Notes: generated from the letters alone by a model not told the origin. A stretch of 64,000 bases of DNA from Stenotrophomonas sp. 169 (GCF_014621775.1 NZ_CP061204.1:2748501-2812500), one strand, 5' to 3'; counted from the stretch's first letter, positions 9,801 through 17,895 are shown. Numbers and translations are program-made.

Positions 9801-10028
9801 GCGCAGACCGCGTGCGTTGTAGCGACCAGCCGCATCGGTCGTCGCACGCGAAACGGTGCCGGACTCGGTGTGGGTGATGGTGACTTCTGCGCCTGCAACG
9901 GGCGCGCCGGCCGAGGAGACAACCTGACCGCCGACACCGGCAGAGGTGCTCTGGGCAAAGGCGGGGGCGGCGGCGAGCACGGCCATGAGGCCAAGGGTGA
10001 GCTTGGACATCCGGAGCGGGTGGTTCAT
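6816..10028 (-). CDS. Oar-like TonB-dependent outer-membrane receptor
   Basis: A 1070-residue outer-membrane receptor. It has a signal peptide ending near AFAQ (residue about 26), a carboxypeptidase-regulatory-like beta-sandwich domain (about 27-115: VSSAGAPVAGAEVTITHTESG), a TonB plug (about 125-260, with EIEALDINLSNYDVS-type sequence), and a long beta-barrel ending in LGFRYQF with a terminal Phe. The family resembles Myxococcus Oar and the large Xanthomonadaceae receptors with unknown cargo. Start: GAGG lies nine bases before the ATG. It is monocistronic, with terminators downstream and an AT-rich upstream region. The substrate cannot be read from the sequence. Confidence 0.9.
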   Translation of the reverse strand: MNHPLRMSKLTLGLMAVLAAAPAFAQSTSAGVGGQVVSSAGAPVAGAEVTITHTESGTVSRATTDAAGRYNARGLRVGGPYTISITKPGEGTKTEDGVYLGVNQTGTINATLAGDLAATNLDAVQVMAVGGGSEVFSTTKMGSGTNISQEQIEMAPSIGGNIQDLMRLDPRVTFIDRASGSISAGGQNPRYNSISIDGVSASDTFGLEGNNMPTRRQPVAMEAIEALDINLSNYDVSIAAAAGATVNAVTKSGTNEFHGSVYGTYRDGDWFGDNPEGQPFNGFTKEETYGVTVGGPIIQDKLFFFANYEKFKQAAPGADLSTTPLGKANGQFSLADVTRAQQIAQGYGIDAGGLESNGDTSMEEYALKLDWNISDNQRASVRYSKIDQSKLRINGMTTSAASLSSYWYQHDKTNESYVAQLFSDWSDNFSTELKASYREYSAIRNVSTNAPSVRIFFGGNVGAPSGDSLYLGTEANSQNNVLQTKAWNYYGAGTLTLGDHDVKFGASYDTNDIYNFFGANSFGTYTFYGLDNFAAGRWSSYNYAPERTPGSIPADYKYSNLALFVQDTWYVNNNLTLTLGLRADRPDTTPTPAYNAPASNVFGYNNSKVFDSKFLIQPRFGFNYTFDTERPTQLRGGVGLFQGDSPQVWLSNSYSATGFNTNVYSLNSAAYNDALKFNANKDTQPVPTAPGSAIQNVNFVGNDFKMPSIYKANLALDHETPWYGIVASAELLVTKVKDGLYYQNLNLGPIQYQGPDGRDIFYSASKVGAWTDNDSRVSRNRAYNNVYLIDNTDKGRTSQFTASLSKPWSDASDWSWNIGYTYTDATEVGSLTSSTASSGWGYQYAFDANTPVENTSRYQIRDRLSGSLNWKHKFFGDYETKVGLVYEGRSGRPYSYVFVNDANGDNRSANDLFYVPKGPGDVLFGTLSSTGAFAADAAMEKSFFDWLAANPELAKYAGSSPGANEFRTGWINTFDIRVSQQLPGFMKGHKSEIWLDVQNVGNLLNKDWGNIYDYGFFADARVATLQGMYQGKYVYNYRSADAPTVANADADGFDVGVSQWSLQLGFRYQF

Positions 10029-10273
10029 CTAGGGTAGCCTCGATGCGAGTTGGCGATGGCGGAAAAAAAGCGCATCCAGACAGCCTTGCGGGAGGCTGTA
10101 AGGACATTTATCTGGGGTTCCCAACCGTGAACGGCAGCTGCCGCAACGGTTAACAATAGATTAACACGGTACGATCTGAATGTGACGGTAGTGCGACAAA
10201 CGGCACGCCGACGCAACCCAAACGTGACGTTTTCTTCACTCCCCGTGAAGATACGTACGAATTCGCTCCGTTC

Positions 10274-11020
10274 TTACCCGTTTACGTCCATGACAAGACC
10301 GCGCTGCGTCAAGGCCGAAGGCGACAGCAGGTGCACGGCGGCAGCGGCCGCGACGTCCGGGGCCTGTGCGGCGTCATCCTGGTCCAGCGACCAGGCGCGA
10401 GCCCGCAAGGCGGTGCGCATCGGGCCGGGCTGCAGGCCGGACACTCTTACCGGGCCACTCTTGAGTTCATCGTGCAGGGTGGCGATCAGCCCCCTCAGGC
10501 CATGCTGGGCGGCGCCGTATCCGCCCCAATAGGCTGCCCCCACCCGCGCGGGATCATCCACGCAGAACACCACGGCGGCATCCTCACGCTGACGCAGAAG
10601 AGGCAGACAGGCCTGCACCAGCCACGCCGGTGCGGTCAGGGTGACGTGCAACGAGCGCGCGAAGCTGGCCGGATCGGCCAGTTCAAACGGGGTGAGGCCG
10701 GGAAAATCTGCCGCGCATACCAGAATGCCATCCAGTCGACCCAGTTCACTGTGCAGGCGGGCCGCCAGTTCGGCGTAGTCATCCGGGCTGGCGCCTTCCA
10801 GATCCAGCGGATACAACAGGGGCTCCGGCCCGGCCTGCTGCACCTGCGCATACACTCTATCCAGGCGACGCGGCTTGCGCCCGCACAACACCACCGTCGC
10901 ACCGGCGCGCGCGCAGGCCACGGCGGCCGTGCTGCCCAGACCGCCGCCAGCCCCGACGACCAGAATCACCCGGCCCTCGAGCGACCCGCCGTCAGCAGCA
11001 GGCGAAGGCGCGGCACTCAT
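10274..11020 (-). CDS. SDR-fold protein (YciK-like) lacking most catalytic residues
   Basis: A short-chain dehydrogenase/reductase-fold protein of 248 residues. The nucleotide-binding motif is kept (VGAGGGLG, residues about 22-29). Against E. coli YciK and classical SDRs, the catalytic Asn of the VNVNA segment is Thr (HVTLTAP), the catalytic Ser region is FCVDDPARV with no Ser, and YxxxK is YGAAQ, so Lys is Gln; only the Tyr remains. The NNAG motif is also altered (VCAAD). It can probably still bind NAD(P) but is unlikely to be a normal oxidoreductase. It overlaps grxD by four bases and is probably cotranscribed. Confidence 0.82.
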   Translation of the reverse strand: MSAAPSPAADGGSLEGRVILVVGAGGGLGSTAAVACARAGATVVLCGRKPRRLDRVYAQVQQAGPEPLLYPLDLEGASPDDYAELAARLHSELGRLDGILVCAADFPGLTPFELADPASFARSLHVTLTAPAWLVQACLPLLRQREDAAVVFCVDDPARVGAAYWGGYGAAQHGLRGLIATLHDELKSGPVRVSGLQPGPMRTALRARAWSLDQDDAAQAPDVAAAAAVHLLSPSALTQRGLVMDVNG

Positions 11021-11343
11021 GCAACCGAGGCTTCTTCGACGATGCGCTTGAGCTCACCGGCCTCGAACAGTTCCATGACGATGTCGCAGCCGCCGATCAG
11101 CTCCCCGTGCATGAACAGCTGCGGAAAGGTCGGCAGGTTGGAGAAGCGCGGCAGGTTGGCACGGATCTCGGGCTCTTCCAGCACATTGACGGTACGCAGT
11201 GACACGGCACCGGCGGCCATCAGGGCCTGCACGGCGCGGCTGGAAAACCCGCACGTCGGGTATTGCGGGGTACCCTTCATGAACAGCACGAGGGGGTACC
11301 GATCAACTTCGGCCTGGATCTGTTGCATCACTGCCACAACCAC
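11017..11343 (-). CDS. grxD: Monothiol CGFS glutaredoxin GrxD
   Basis: A single-domain monothiol glutaredoxin of about 108 residues. These proteins bind a [2Fe-2S] cluster with glutathione and deliver it to target proteins. The active site is CGFS at residues about 31-34, preceded by VLFMKGTPQYPT; the family SNLPTFPQLF and GGCDI motifs follow (about 68-87). AGGAGG precedes a cluster of possible starts: GTG at 11343 (given), GTG at 11337 and ATG at 11328. It is divergent from the SOD-fold gene and overlaps the SDR-fold gene downstream. Confidence 0.93.
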   Translation of the reverse strand: MVVAVMQQIQAEVDRYPLVLFMKGTPQYPTCGFSSRAVQALMAAGAVSLRTVNVLEEPEIRANLPRFSNLPTFPQLFMHGELIGGCDIVMELFEAGELKRIVEEASVA

Positions 11344-11458
11344 ACTGCCTCCTGGATGGGCGAATCCGACCGCGACGGTCGGCTAGACTTCCCACAGTAG
11401 CCACCATTGTAAGCCGATGGAACCGGCCACCGGCATCCCCTTTCCCATCGCAGATCGC

Positions 11459-12040
11459 ATGCCCATAGAACTCACCCCCCTGCCCTACTCCCCCGGCGCC
11501 CTGCAGCCGCACCTGTCCGAACGGGCGGTTGCCCTGCAGCACGGGCAGCACCAGCGTGCCTGCGTGGACGCGGTCAACCAGCGGATCATCGGCACCGAAT
11601 GGGAAGACGCCCCGCTGGAGCGGATCGTCCGTGAAAGCCAGGGTGCGCTGTTCGAGTCGGCCGCCCAGGCCTGGAACCTGCAGTTCCAGTGGCAGTGCCT
11701 GCGCCCACGCGGCAGTGGCGACCCGCAAGGGCGGCTGGCCGACCGGGTGAAGCGTCGGTTCGGCGATGTGGCCGGTCTGCGCCATGCTTTCAATGATTCC
11801 GCGCTGGGCCTGTTCGGCGCTGGCTGGGCGTGGCTGGTGCTGCATCCGGATGGCAGCCTGGCGATCCAGGTGACCCGCAACGCGGGCACGCCATTGACCA
11901 GCCACAGCACCCCACTGCTGGGGTGCAACCTGTGGGAACACGCCTATTACCTGGATTACCAGAATGATCGCGCGCGCTACCTGGAGGCCTGGTGGAAAGC
12001 GGCGAACTGGGAGTTCGCCAGCGAGCAGATGCCCGACTGA
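11459..12040 (+). CDS. Superoxide-dismutase-fold protein with substituted metal ligands
   Basis: A 193-residue Fe/Mn SOD family member by overall sequence: IELTPLPYSPGALQPHLS at the start, GSGWAWLV-like GAGWAWLVLHPDG, NAGTPLT, and WEHAYYLDYQN. Aligned by eye with E. coli SodB, three of four metal ligands are changed: His in YHYGKHH is Gln (LQHGQHQ), His in VWNHTFYW is Leu (AWNLQFQW), and Asp in DVWEH is Asn (NLWEH). Only the final His remains, and the gateway Tyr34 is Cys. It is probably not a working dismutase. The ATG at 11459 fits the family N-terminus; an upstream ATG at 11417 would add 14 residues. Confidence 0.85.
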   Translation: MPIELTPLPYSPGALQPHLSERAVALQHGQHQRACVDAVNQRIIGTEWEDAPLERIVRESQGALFESAAQAWNLQFQWQCLRPRGSGDPQGRLADRVKRRFGDVAGLRHAFNDSALGLFGAGWAWLVLHPDGSLAIQVTRNAGTPLTSHSTPLLGCNLWEHAYYLDYQNDRARYLEAWWKAANWEFASEQMPD

Positions 12041-12052
12041 GGTCGGCGACCG

Positions 12053-12086
12053 GTAGCGCCGAGCCACGCTCGGCGAGCGCAGCGGC
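12053..12086 (+). repeat. GTAG/SMAG-type REP, single copy
   Basis: Canonical copy: GTAG head, stem CCGAGCCACGCTCGG and tail GCGAGCGCAGCGGC. It lies between the converging 3' ends of the SOD-fold gene and purK. Confidence 0.9.
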
Positions 12087-12133
12087 ATGCGCTGACTACC
12101 CGACCTGACGGCCGGCGGCCGTCAGTACCTCGA

Positions 12134-13282
12134 TCAGCGGCGCAGTGTGCGCACGGCGGGTTCCACCTGCGCCTGCCGGTCCAGCGCTTCACCTACCTGC
12201 TGCAAGGCGCTTGCGAGCGCACCCGCGTCGTCGTCACGCAGCGTAGCGTGGCCCACCTTGCGCCCGTCGCGTGCCTGCTTGCCATAGTCATGCCAATGAC
12301 CACTGGCCTGCGCCAGCACCGGCAGCGGGTCGGGCATGGCACCGATCCAGTTCAACATGCACGCGTGGCCCAGCATCCGCGTGTCGCCCAGCGGCAGGCC
12401 CAACACGGCGCGCAAGTGGTTCTCGAACTGCGAGGTCTCGCTGCCTTCAATCGTCCAATGGCCGGAGTTGTGCACGCGCGGCGCCATCTCGTTGGCCAGC
12501 AGCTCGCCATCGCGGCAGAACAGCTCCAGCGCTAACACACCGACATACTGCAGATGGTCAGCCAGCGTGCGCGCATACCCGATCGCCGCATCGTGCTCGG
12601 CTGCGCTCAGCTGCGCGGGCGCGACACTGGCGGAGAGCACGCCGTCCACATGCCAGTTACCCGTCACGGGATAAGCGCGGAAGCTGCCATCGACAGCGCG
12701 CACGGCGACCACGCTCACTTCTCGCTGGAAGGCGACGAAGCCCTCCAGAATCAATCCCGTGCGATCCACCTGTGCGCCCAGCGCGTCCCACGCGGCATCG
12801 ATATCGGCCTCGCTGCGCAGACGGAACTGTCCCTTGCCGTCATAGCCCAGGCGACGCGTCTTCAAAATGCAAGGCAGGCCGAACTCCGCTGCTCTGGCAG
12901 CAAGCTCATCACGACTGCGGATATCGGCGAACGGCGGCAGCGGGATGCCCAACTGCTGGAACAGCGTCTTCTCACTGAGGCGGTCCTGCGCGACGGCCAA
13001 GGCCGACGGCGGCGGATACACCGTCACGCGTTCGGCCAGCCACTGCGCACTGTCGGCGGGTACGTTCTCGAAATCGAAGGTGATCACATCGACCTTCGCT
13101 GCGAACGCCGCCAGCGCATCGCGGTCGTCGAACGCCGCCACGGTCAACGGTGCCAGCGGTCCGCCGCACGCATCAGCGGCAGGATCGAACAGCTCGAAGC
13201 GCAGGCCCATCGGCGCGCCGGCCAGGACCATCATGCGGGCCAGCTGGCCGCCGCCCAGGATGCCAACGGTCTTCGTACTCAT
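12134..13282 (-). CDS. purK: N5-carboxyaminoimidazole ribonucleotide synthase PurK
   Basis: ATP-grasp enzyme of purine synthesis that converts aminoimidazole ribonucleotide, ATP and bicarbonate to N5-CAIR, which PurE then rearranges. It has 382 residues, a normal length. The N-terminal [20 protein letters not shown], the central ATP-grasp stretch [15 protein letters not shown] (about 145-160), and [16 protein letters not shown] (about 265) are diagnostic. Its ATG overlaps the purE stop (ATGA), so the pair is one operon with purE first. Confidence 0.96.
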   Translation of the reverse strand: MSTKTVGILGGGQLARMMVLAGAPMGLRFELFDPAADACGGPLAPLTVAAFDDRDALAAFAAKVDVITFDFENVPADSAQWLAERVTVYPPPSALAVAQDRLSEKTLFQQLGIPLPPFADIRSRDELAARAAEFGLPCILKTRRLGYDGKGQFRLRSEADIDAAWDALGAQVDRTGLILEGFVAFQREVSVVAVRAVDGSFRAYPVTGNWHVDGVLSASVAPAQLSAAEHDAAIGYARTLADHLQYVGVLALELFCRDGELLANEMAPRVHNSGHWTIEGSETSQFENHLRAVLGLPLGDTRMLGHACMLNWIGAMPDPLPVLAQASGHWHDYGKQARDGRKVGHATLRDDDAGALASALQQVGEALDRQAQVEPAVRTLRR

Positions 13283-13782
13283 TGACGCGGATCATCGTGG
13301 GCCATGACATCTTCGGTCTGGCGTGCGCGGAAGGCATCCAGCGCCTCGCCGATGGCGGGCTGATCGCTGGCCAGCATCGCTGCGGCGAACAGCGCCGCAT
13401 TGGACGCACCGGCGTTGCCGATGGCGAAGGTCGCGACCGGGATACCGGCCGGCATCTGCACGATCGACAGCAGTGAATCCATGCCGTTGAGGGCCTTGGA
13501 CTGCACCGGTACGCCCAGCACCGGCACCGCGGTCTTGGCAGCGATCATGCCCGGCAGGTGCGCAGCGCCACCGGCGCCGGCGATGATCGCGCGCAGACCG
13601 CGCGGACCGGCCTGTTCGGCATAGTCGAACAACACGTCCGGGGTGCGGTGTGCGGATACGACTTTCACTTCGAACGGAACGCCCAGTGCTTCAAGCTTCT
13701 GGGCCGCGTGCTGCATGGTTTCCCAATCGGAGCGGGAGCCCATGACGATGCCGACGAGCGGCGAGGGGTGGTTGGGGGTCAT
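13279..13782 (-). CDS. purE: N5-CAIR mutase PurE (class I)
   Basis: Catalyses the N5-CAIR to CAIR step of purine synthesis. 167 residues with class I PurE motifs: [13 protein letters not shown] near residue 12, VVSAHRTPD near 43 (catalytic His), and [11 protein letters not shown] near 69. Class I agrees with the presence of purK next to it. Divergent from the trm112-like gene, with 58 bases between the starts, which should hold both promoters. Confidence 0.96.
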   Translation of the reverse strand: MTPNHPSPLVGIVMGSRSDWETMQHAAQKLEALGVPFEVKVVSAHRTPDVLFDYAEQAGPRGLRAIIAGAGGAAHLPGMIAAKTAVPVLGVPVQSKALNGMDSLLSIVQMPAGIPVATFAIGNAGASNAALFAAAMLASDQPAIGEALDAFRARQTEDVMAHDDPRQ

Positions 13783-13840
13783 TGGCCGTCACCTGCCTTA
13801 AAGACGTATTCTAGCCATCTTCCACGCAAGACGAAGAACC

Positions 13841-14110
13841 ATGGATCGCAAGCTGCTAGACCTGCTGGTCTCACCGGACACCCGCCAGCCCCTTTCCCTG
13901 CTGGATGCCAAGGGGTTGGACGCCCTCAACCGCGCCATCGGCAGCGGTTCTGTCACCAAGGCCGACGGCAATCCGCTGGCGCAGCCATTGCGCCAGGCCC
14001 TGGTCACCCGCGACCGCAAGCAGGTGTTCCGCCTGGACGACGGCATCCCGGTGCTGCTGGCCGAAGAAGCCATCGCCACCGACCAGATCGCCGACTTCCC
14101 CGCCGCATGA
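13841..14110 (+). CDS. Trm112-family (YcaR/UPF0434) small protein without zinc cysteines
   Basis: An 89-residue protein that begins MDRKLLDLLVSPDT and ends with the family signature RLDDGIPVLLAEEA. Trm112-type proteins are small partners of methyltransferases. The CPxC pair present in YcaR and many relatives is replaced by SPDT, and the protein contains no Cys at all, so it cannot bind zinc in the usual way; a middle insertion makes it longer than the 60-residue E. coli form. The stop overlaps the nadC start (ATGA). Confidence 0.8.
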   Translation: MDRKLLDLLVSPDTRQPLSLLDAKGLDALNRAIGSGSVTKADGNPLAQPLRQALVTRDRKQVFRLDDGIPVLLAEEAIATDQIADFPAA

Positions 14111-14973
14111 GCACCGCCGGCGCTGGCGTCTTTGATGCGCCGGATCCGGCGCTGGTCGCCGCCGACGTGGCCCGCGCGCTTGCCGAAGACCTCGGCAGCG
14201 GCGATGTCACGGCCGCGCTGTTGCCCGACCAGGCCGACACGGCGTACCTGCTCTGCAAGCAGGATGCGGTGATCGCCGGCCGGCCATGGTTCGATGCCAC
14301 CCACCGCGCGCTGGACTCCGACGTACGCATTGACTGGAAGGTCGATGAAGGACAGCAGGTCCACGCCGGTACGGTGCTGGCCCTGCTGCAGGGTCGCAGC
14401 CGCAGCCTGGTCAGTGCCGAACGCACCTCGCTGAACTTCCTGCAGACCCTGTCAGGCACGGCCACCATCACGGCGCGGCATGTGGCAGCCGTGGCCGGTA
14501 CGGCCACGCGCATCCTCGACACCCGCAAGACCCTCCCGGGCCTGCGCCTGGCGCAGAAATACGCGGTGCGTTGCGGAGGCGGTGCCAATCACCGCATCGG
14601 CCTGTACGACACGGTGATGCTGAAGGAGAACCACATCCGCGCCGCCGGCTCGCTGCCCGCTGCGGTCGCTGCCGCGCGCGCGATGTGGCCGCAGCTGCCG
14701 CTGATCGTGGAAGTGGAAGACCTGGACCAGCTGCAGCAGGCCCTGCAGGCAGGCTGCGAGCGGATCCTGCTCGATGACTTCCCGGCCGCACTGCGTCGCG
14801 ATGCGGTCCGCCTGACGGCCGGACGGATTCCGCTGGAGGTGTCAGGCAGCGTCGGACTGGACGGCCTGCGGGCCATCGCCGAGGACGGCGTGGACTGCAT
14901 TTCCATCGGTGGTCTGACCAAGCACGTGCAGGCCATCGACCTGTCGTTGAAGCTGGGGCCCCCGCCGGCTTGA
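14107..14973 (+). CDS. nadC: Quinolinate phosphoribosyltransferase (decarboxylating) NadC
   Basis: Converts quinolinate and PRPP to nicotinate mononucleotide in NAD synthesis. The ATG at 14107 overlaps the preceding stop and gives 288 residues, the normal length; an upstream open stretch in this frame is not part of the gene. Family motifs: LAEDLGSGDVT near residue 24, ERTSLNFLQTLSG near 104, TRKTLPGLRLAQKYAVRCGGG near 140, NHRIGLYDTVMLKENH near 162, and EVSGSVGLDGLRAIAEDGVD near 240. Confidence 0.96.
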   Translation: MSTAGAGVFDAPDPALVAADVARALAEDLGSGDVTAALLPDQADTAYLLCKQDAVIAGRPWFDATHRALDSDVRIDWKVDEGQQVHAGTVLALLQGRSRSLVSAERTSLNFLQTLSGTATITARHVAAVAGTATRILDTRKTLPGLRLAQKYAVRCGGGANHRIGLYDTVMLKENHIRAAGSLPAAVAAARAMWPQLPLIVEVEDLDQLQQALQAGCERILLDDFPAALRRDAVRLTAGRIPLEVSGSVGLDGLRAIAEDGVDCISIGGLTKHVQAIDLSLKLGPPPA

Positions 14974-15096
14974 TGTGTCTGGCAGGCCGGAATCCAATCC
15001 GGTCTGCTGCGCGCGAGCGATCTGAGCGCCCGCTCTACCCTTCGTTCACGAGCACGCTGCGACGCTTGCGCCATCCCCCTTGTTGCGGAGCACCGC

Positions 15097-16062
15097 ATGC
15101 GCCGGTTGCTGCTTGCCTGTCTGCTGCCTTTGTCAGCTGTTTCATTCGATGTGGCGGCGGCGGAAGCCTGCGATGTGCCGCCTCCGTTCGGCCAGAGTCC
15201 GTTGGCGCTGGCCATCCGCCAGACCGCCTGCAACGAACACCGCTTATGGTTCCGCCCCTTCATCGATCGGGAGGGCCGCGCCGCCAGCCTGGCGGTGACC
15301 GAGGCGGAGAACGAGCACCTGGCCGACAACGGCCTGATTGCATGGCAGCGCGTGGCGGGTTACTGGCGCGACAGCGGCACGTTGAATGCGATGGGCGCCC
15401 AGCCCGGTGCCAGCAGCTGCATTGCGCCCCTCGGGTCGCGCTATACCGACAGCGATTGCCGTGCCTTCCTGCTCGACAACCCGTGGTCGGCTGCCTTCAT
15501 CTCGTGGGTCATGGTGCGCGCGGGCGTGCCCGGCTTCAACGCGTCCCCTCGCCACATCGATTACATCCGCGCCGCATACAACGGGTCTGCCCCGTACCGC
15601 TTGGCCGATCCGGCGGCCGAGAAACCGGCAGTCGGCGACATGCTCTGCTTCCTGCGTGATCGCAGCCAGACCCTGAGCTACAGCGGGCTGGTGCAGGCAC
15701 TGGGCAATGGTTCGGTCGGCCACTGGAAATCGCATTGCGAGGTCGTGGTGTCGGCCAACATGGGCGGCGACCGGACGCTGTACCTGATCGGCGGCAACGT
15801 CATGAACACGGTGGCCATGCGCATGTTGATGCTGGACCGCACCGGCCGCGTCGAGCTGCCTGGCAAGCGGGAGGCCGACCCGGACGGCATCGCACCGACC
15901 TGCACGCCCGGCCGCGAGGAGGAGTGCAGCTTCAACCGCCAGGACTGGGCAGCGCTGTTGAAGCTGACCGCAGCGGCGTCTATTAAGTTACCGGCTTCCA
16001 CGGACGGAGTGCCGGGGCAACAACCTACACCGGCGGATCCGGTCCAGACTCCGGTGCGCTGA
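15097..16062 (+). CDS. DUF2272 domain secreted protein
   Basis: An exported protein of 321 residues. GGAG lies about six bases before the ATG. The N-terminus MRRLLLACLLPLSAVSFDVAAAEA is a signal peptide. The DUF2272 region (about 85-250) contains NPWSAAFISWVMVRAGVPGF, HIDYI, and HCEVVVS, an arrangement like papain-fold CHAP/NlpC amidases with His near the end; the catalytic Cys is not certain because several Cys are present, including PWSAAF where many relatives have CxAF. Periplasmic, possibly acting on cell wall, but the family is uncharacterised. Proline-rich tail. Confidence 0.8.
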   Translation: MRRLLLACLLPLSAVSFDVAAAEACDVPPPFGQSPLALAIRQTACNEHRLWFRPFIDREGRAASLAVTEAENEHLADNGLIAWQRVAGYWRDSGTLNAMGAQPGASSCIAPLGSRYTDSDCRAFLLDNPWSAAFISWVMVRAGVPGFNASPRHIDYIRAAYNGSAPYRLADPAAEKPAVGDMLCFLRDRSQTLSYSGLVQALGNGSVGHWKSHCEVVVSANMGGDRTLYLIGGNVMNTVAMRMLMLDRTGRVELPGKREADPDGIAPTCTPGREEECSFNRQDWAALLKLTAAASIKLPASTDGVPGQQPTPADPVQTPVR

Positions 16063-16230
16063 AGACGCGCTATACCGATCCGAATCCCGGCATACGTTTC
16101 AACTTGCGAGGCAACTTCATCGGTGCACGAGCGGCCGCAGGCATTGTGACCGCGACGACGCGACGCTCGCAATCGCTGCCGATAACACACAGGCCGCCGC
16201 CGCGCTCGACGGCGGCGGTCTGCGACCGGA

Positions 16231-16713
16231 CTACTGGCAGATGTACTCGCGCGCAGACTCGATGGTATCGACGTCGAGCTCTTCATACTGGATCTCGACG
16301 GTTTCGACACTGAGCGAAGTGACCACCGCGCGCGCTCCGACGCTGCATGCGGCCGGCAAGCCGCCGGCATAGACGTGTCCGTTGATCGCATGAGCCAGGC
16401 CGTAGCAAACGGAGCCGAGCTGGAAGGGATTGTGGTTGCAGGCCATCACCTGCTCGTTGGCCAGTCCCAAGGAGGCGTTGAAGTTGGCCGTCCAGCCGCT
16501 GGCGGCATCGTTGGCGCAGCTGCCCGGATAGCCAACGGTCGGCGCAGCGCCGGCGTTGCAGGTGTGTTGGACAAAGCCGCCGAAGAAGCTGTTCTTAATG
16601 TAAGCGGTGCGGCCGCTCTCGACCCATTGCGCGGCGGCGGCGTCTTGAGCGAAGGCGGACAGGCCAAGCAGGCACAGCGCAGATGCGGCGAGTGGTTTCA
16701 ATCCTTTCAACAT
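16231..16713 (-). CDS. Small secreted six-cysteine protein of unknown function
   Basis: From the ATG at 16713 it encodes about 160 residues starting MLKGLKPLAASALCLLGLSA, a signal peptide with probable cleavage after AFAQ or DAAAA. The mature part has six Cys (HTCN, GSCA, MACN, SVCY, AACS, YICQ), spaced as if for three disulfides. A short Ala-rich start is followed by a soluble domain with EIQYEELDVDTIES near the end. I do not recognise the family. No obvious partner; the flanking DUF2272 gene converges on it. Confidence 0.68.
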   Translation of the reverse strand: MLKGLKPLAASALCLLGLSAFAQDAAAAQWVESGRTAYIKNSFFGGFVQHTCNAGAAPTVGYPGSCANDAASGWTANFNASLGLANEQVMACNHNPFQLGSVCYGLAHAINGHVYAGGLPAACSVGARAVVTSLSVETVEIQYEELDVDTIESAREYICQ

Positions 16714-17503
16714 CACTATCGTCCTTTGAAGTGGCGAGTGTCGCGTCGGGGCGTTCGCGCATGGCTCGCGCGGACGCGGATTGCGGCGGGCTCGAATCGG
16801 CCCAGTGCATGGCAGCACGTGCGAAACCCATCGCAAAGGCCCGCCGCGGCCATGATTGACCAGGGGCGATGGAGACGCAAGCCGCTCGGAATGAGGCGCG
16901 GACAATGAGTGAGGTTAGAACCGATAAGCCCCCCGCGGTTGGCTTTCAAGCTCGAAGCTGAGCTTGGGCGGGCGGCGGGGTTGGTCAGGGGACGGGGAAA
17001 CGTCATCGCATTCGCGCTGCCGCTCCCACGCCTTGCCTCGCAAACCATGAGCCCCGTCTCACCAGCACCCACCCCCGCCGCTGCGTGACCGCCCTGACTC
17101 AGGGGCCCCTTTCGGCAGACGGATCAATGAGACATGCGGTGGCGCCAAGCCGTGCTCTGGGGGATGTCGCCGCCACGGCCCGCTGCGCTCGCCGACCATG
17201 GGTCGGCGCTACCGACGTAAGCATGCCCGTCGGTTCCAAGGCCGCGGTAAACCTGTCGAAGGCGGCGCGGCCGGAGTGGGTTTGTAGGGGCGTTGGGCGC
17301 GATGGATGGCGCGAAACAAGGCCCGCATGGATGCGGTTGTTGCCGTACCCCGCCGACCCACTGCCCCGAGGATTTTGACGTTGACGGTGACGTTTACGTT
17401 CGGTTCGAAGCCCACGCGCAGCGCGAAAACCAAACCCCAGCGCTTGAACTGCGGCGCGCGGACCGCCATCTTGTAGGCACCTTTCCTGCAGTGCGCGAGC
17501 GAC
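16714..17503. other. 790-bp gap without a convincing gene
   Basis: The gap upstream of the six-Cys protein gene and upstream of the DUF3301 gene. It holds one inverted GTAG REP (17178-17212) and a degenerate hexamer run of TTGACG units (17375-17400). Open frames in both directions are low in recognisable sequence and I do not call any. The first 150 bases presumably contain the promoter of the six-Cys protein gene. Confidence 0.6.
17178..17212 (-). repeat. GTAG/SMAG-type REP, inverted single copy
   Basis: Reverse-strand copy that ends in GGTCGGCGCTAC at 17212; stem variant CCGACCcatGGTCGG, the same variant used in the array at 18.5-19.1 kb. Confidence 0.85.
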
Positions 17504-17854
17504 ATGCCTACCTTGATCCTGTTGATGATTGTCGGCGCCGCGGGTTATGCCTTCTGGAACTCATCGCGCGCGGCCGCCGAGCGCGCCGGCGTGCTGGGTC
17601 GAAACGCGTGCAAGGCTGCCGACGTGCAATGGCTGGACCAGAGCGTGCATGCGATCGGCCTGAAAGTGGCGCGCGGTGACGATGGCAAGCTCTGCTTCGA
17701 GCGCACCTTCAAGTTCGAGTATTCCTACGATGGGATCGATCGCCACGTCGGGCGGATGGTGCTGCGCGGGGACGATCTGGTGTCCTTCAGCGGCCCCGGT
17801 GCGGCGCGGATCAGTGCGATCCGGCCGGATGTGGACGACGCCGAAGATGTCTGA
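17504..17854 (+). CDS. DUF3301 membrane-anchored protein
   Basis: A 116-residue protein with one N-terminal membrane helix (MPTLILLMIVGAAGYAFW) and a cytoplasmic or periplasmic domain. The stretch ERAGVLGRNACKAADVQWLDQSV and FERTFKFEYSYDGIDRHVGRM match DUF3301 in gammaproteobacteria. Function unknown. The spacing and weak GAGCG upstream of the ATG are compatible with this start. Confidence 0.78.
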   Translation: MPTLILLMIVGAAGYAFWNSSRAAAERAGVLGRNACKAADVQWLDQSVHAIGLKVARGDDGKLCFERTFKFEYSYDGIDRHVGRMVLRGDDLVSFSGPGAARISAIRPDVDDAEDV

Positions 17855-17895
17855 TGGGATGACGACCCAGGGTCGTCATCTGGCAGTGCGTGGCG

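Noticed and set aside
6543..10037. Very long open frame (over 1100 codons) on the plus strand
   Set aside because: It lies opposite the Oar-like receptor gene, has no recognisable domain and is the expected by-product of high-GC codon use on the other strand.
13558..14106. N-terminal extension of nadC fused to upstream sequence
   Set aside because: The frame is merely open through the Trm112-like gene; NadC homology starts at 14107, where an ATGA overlap exists.
16716..17072. Minus-strand frame of about 118 codons in the 16.7-17.1 kb gap
   Set aside because: No ribosome-binding site, no domain, and composition typical of noncoding high-GC DNA.
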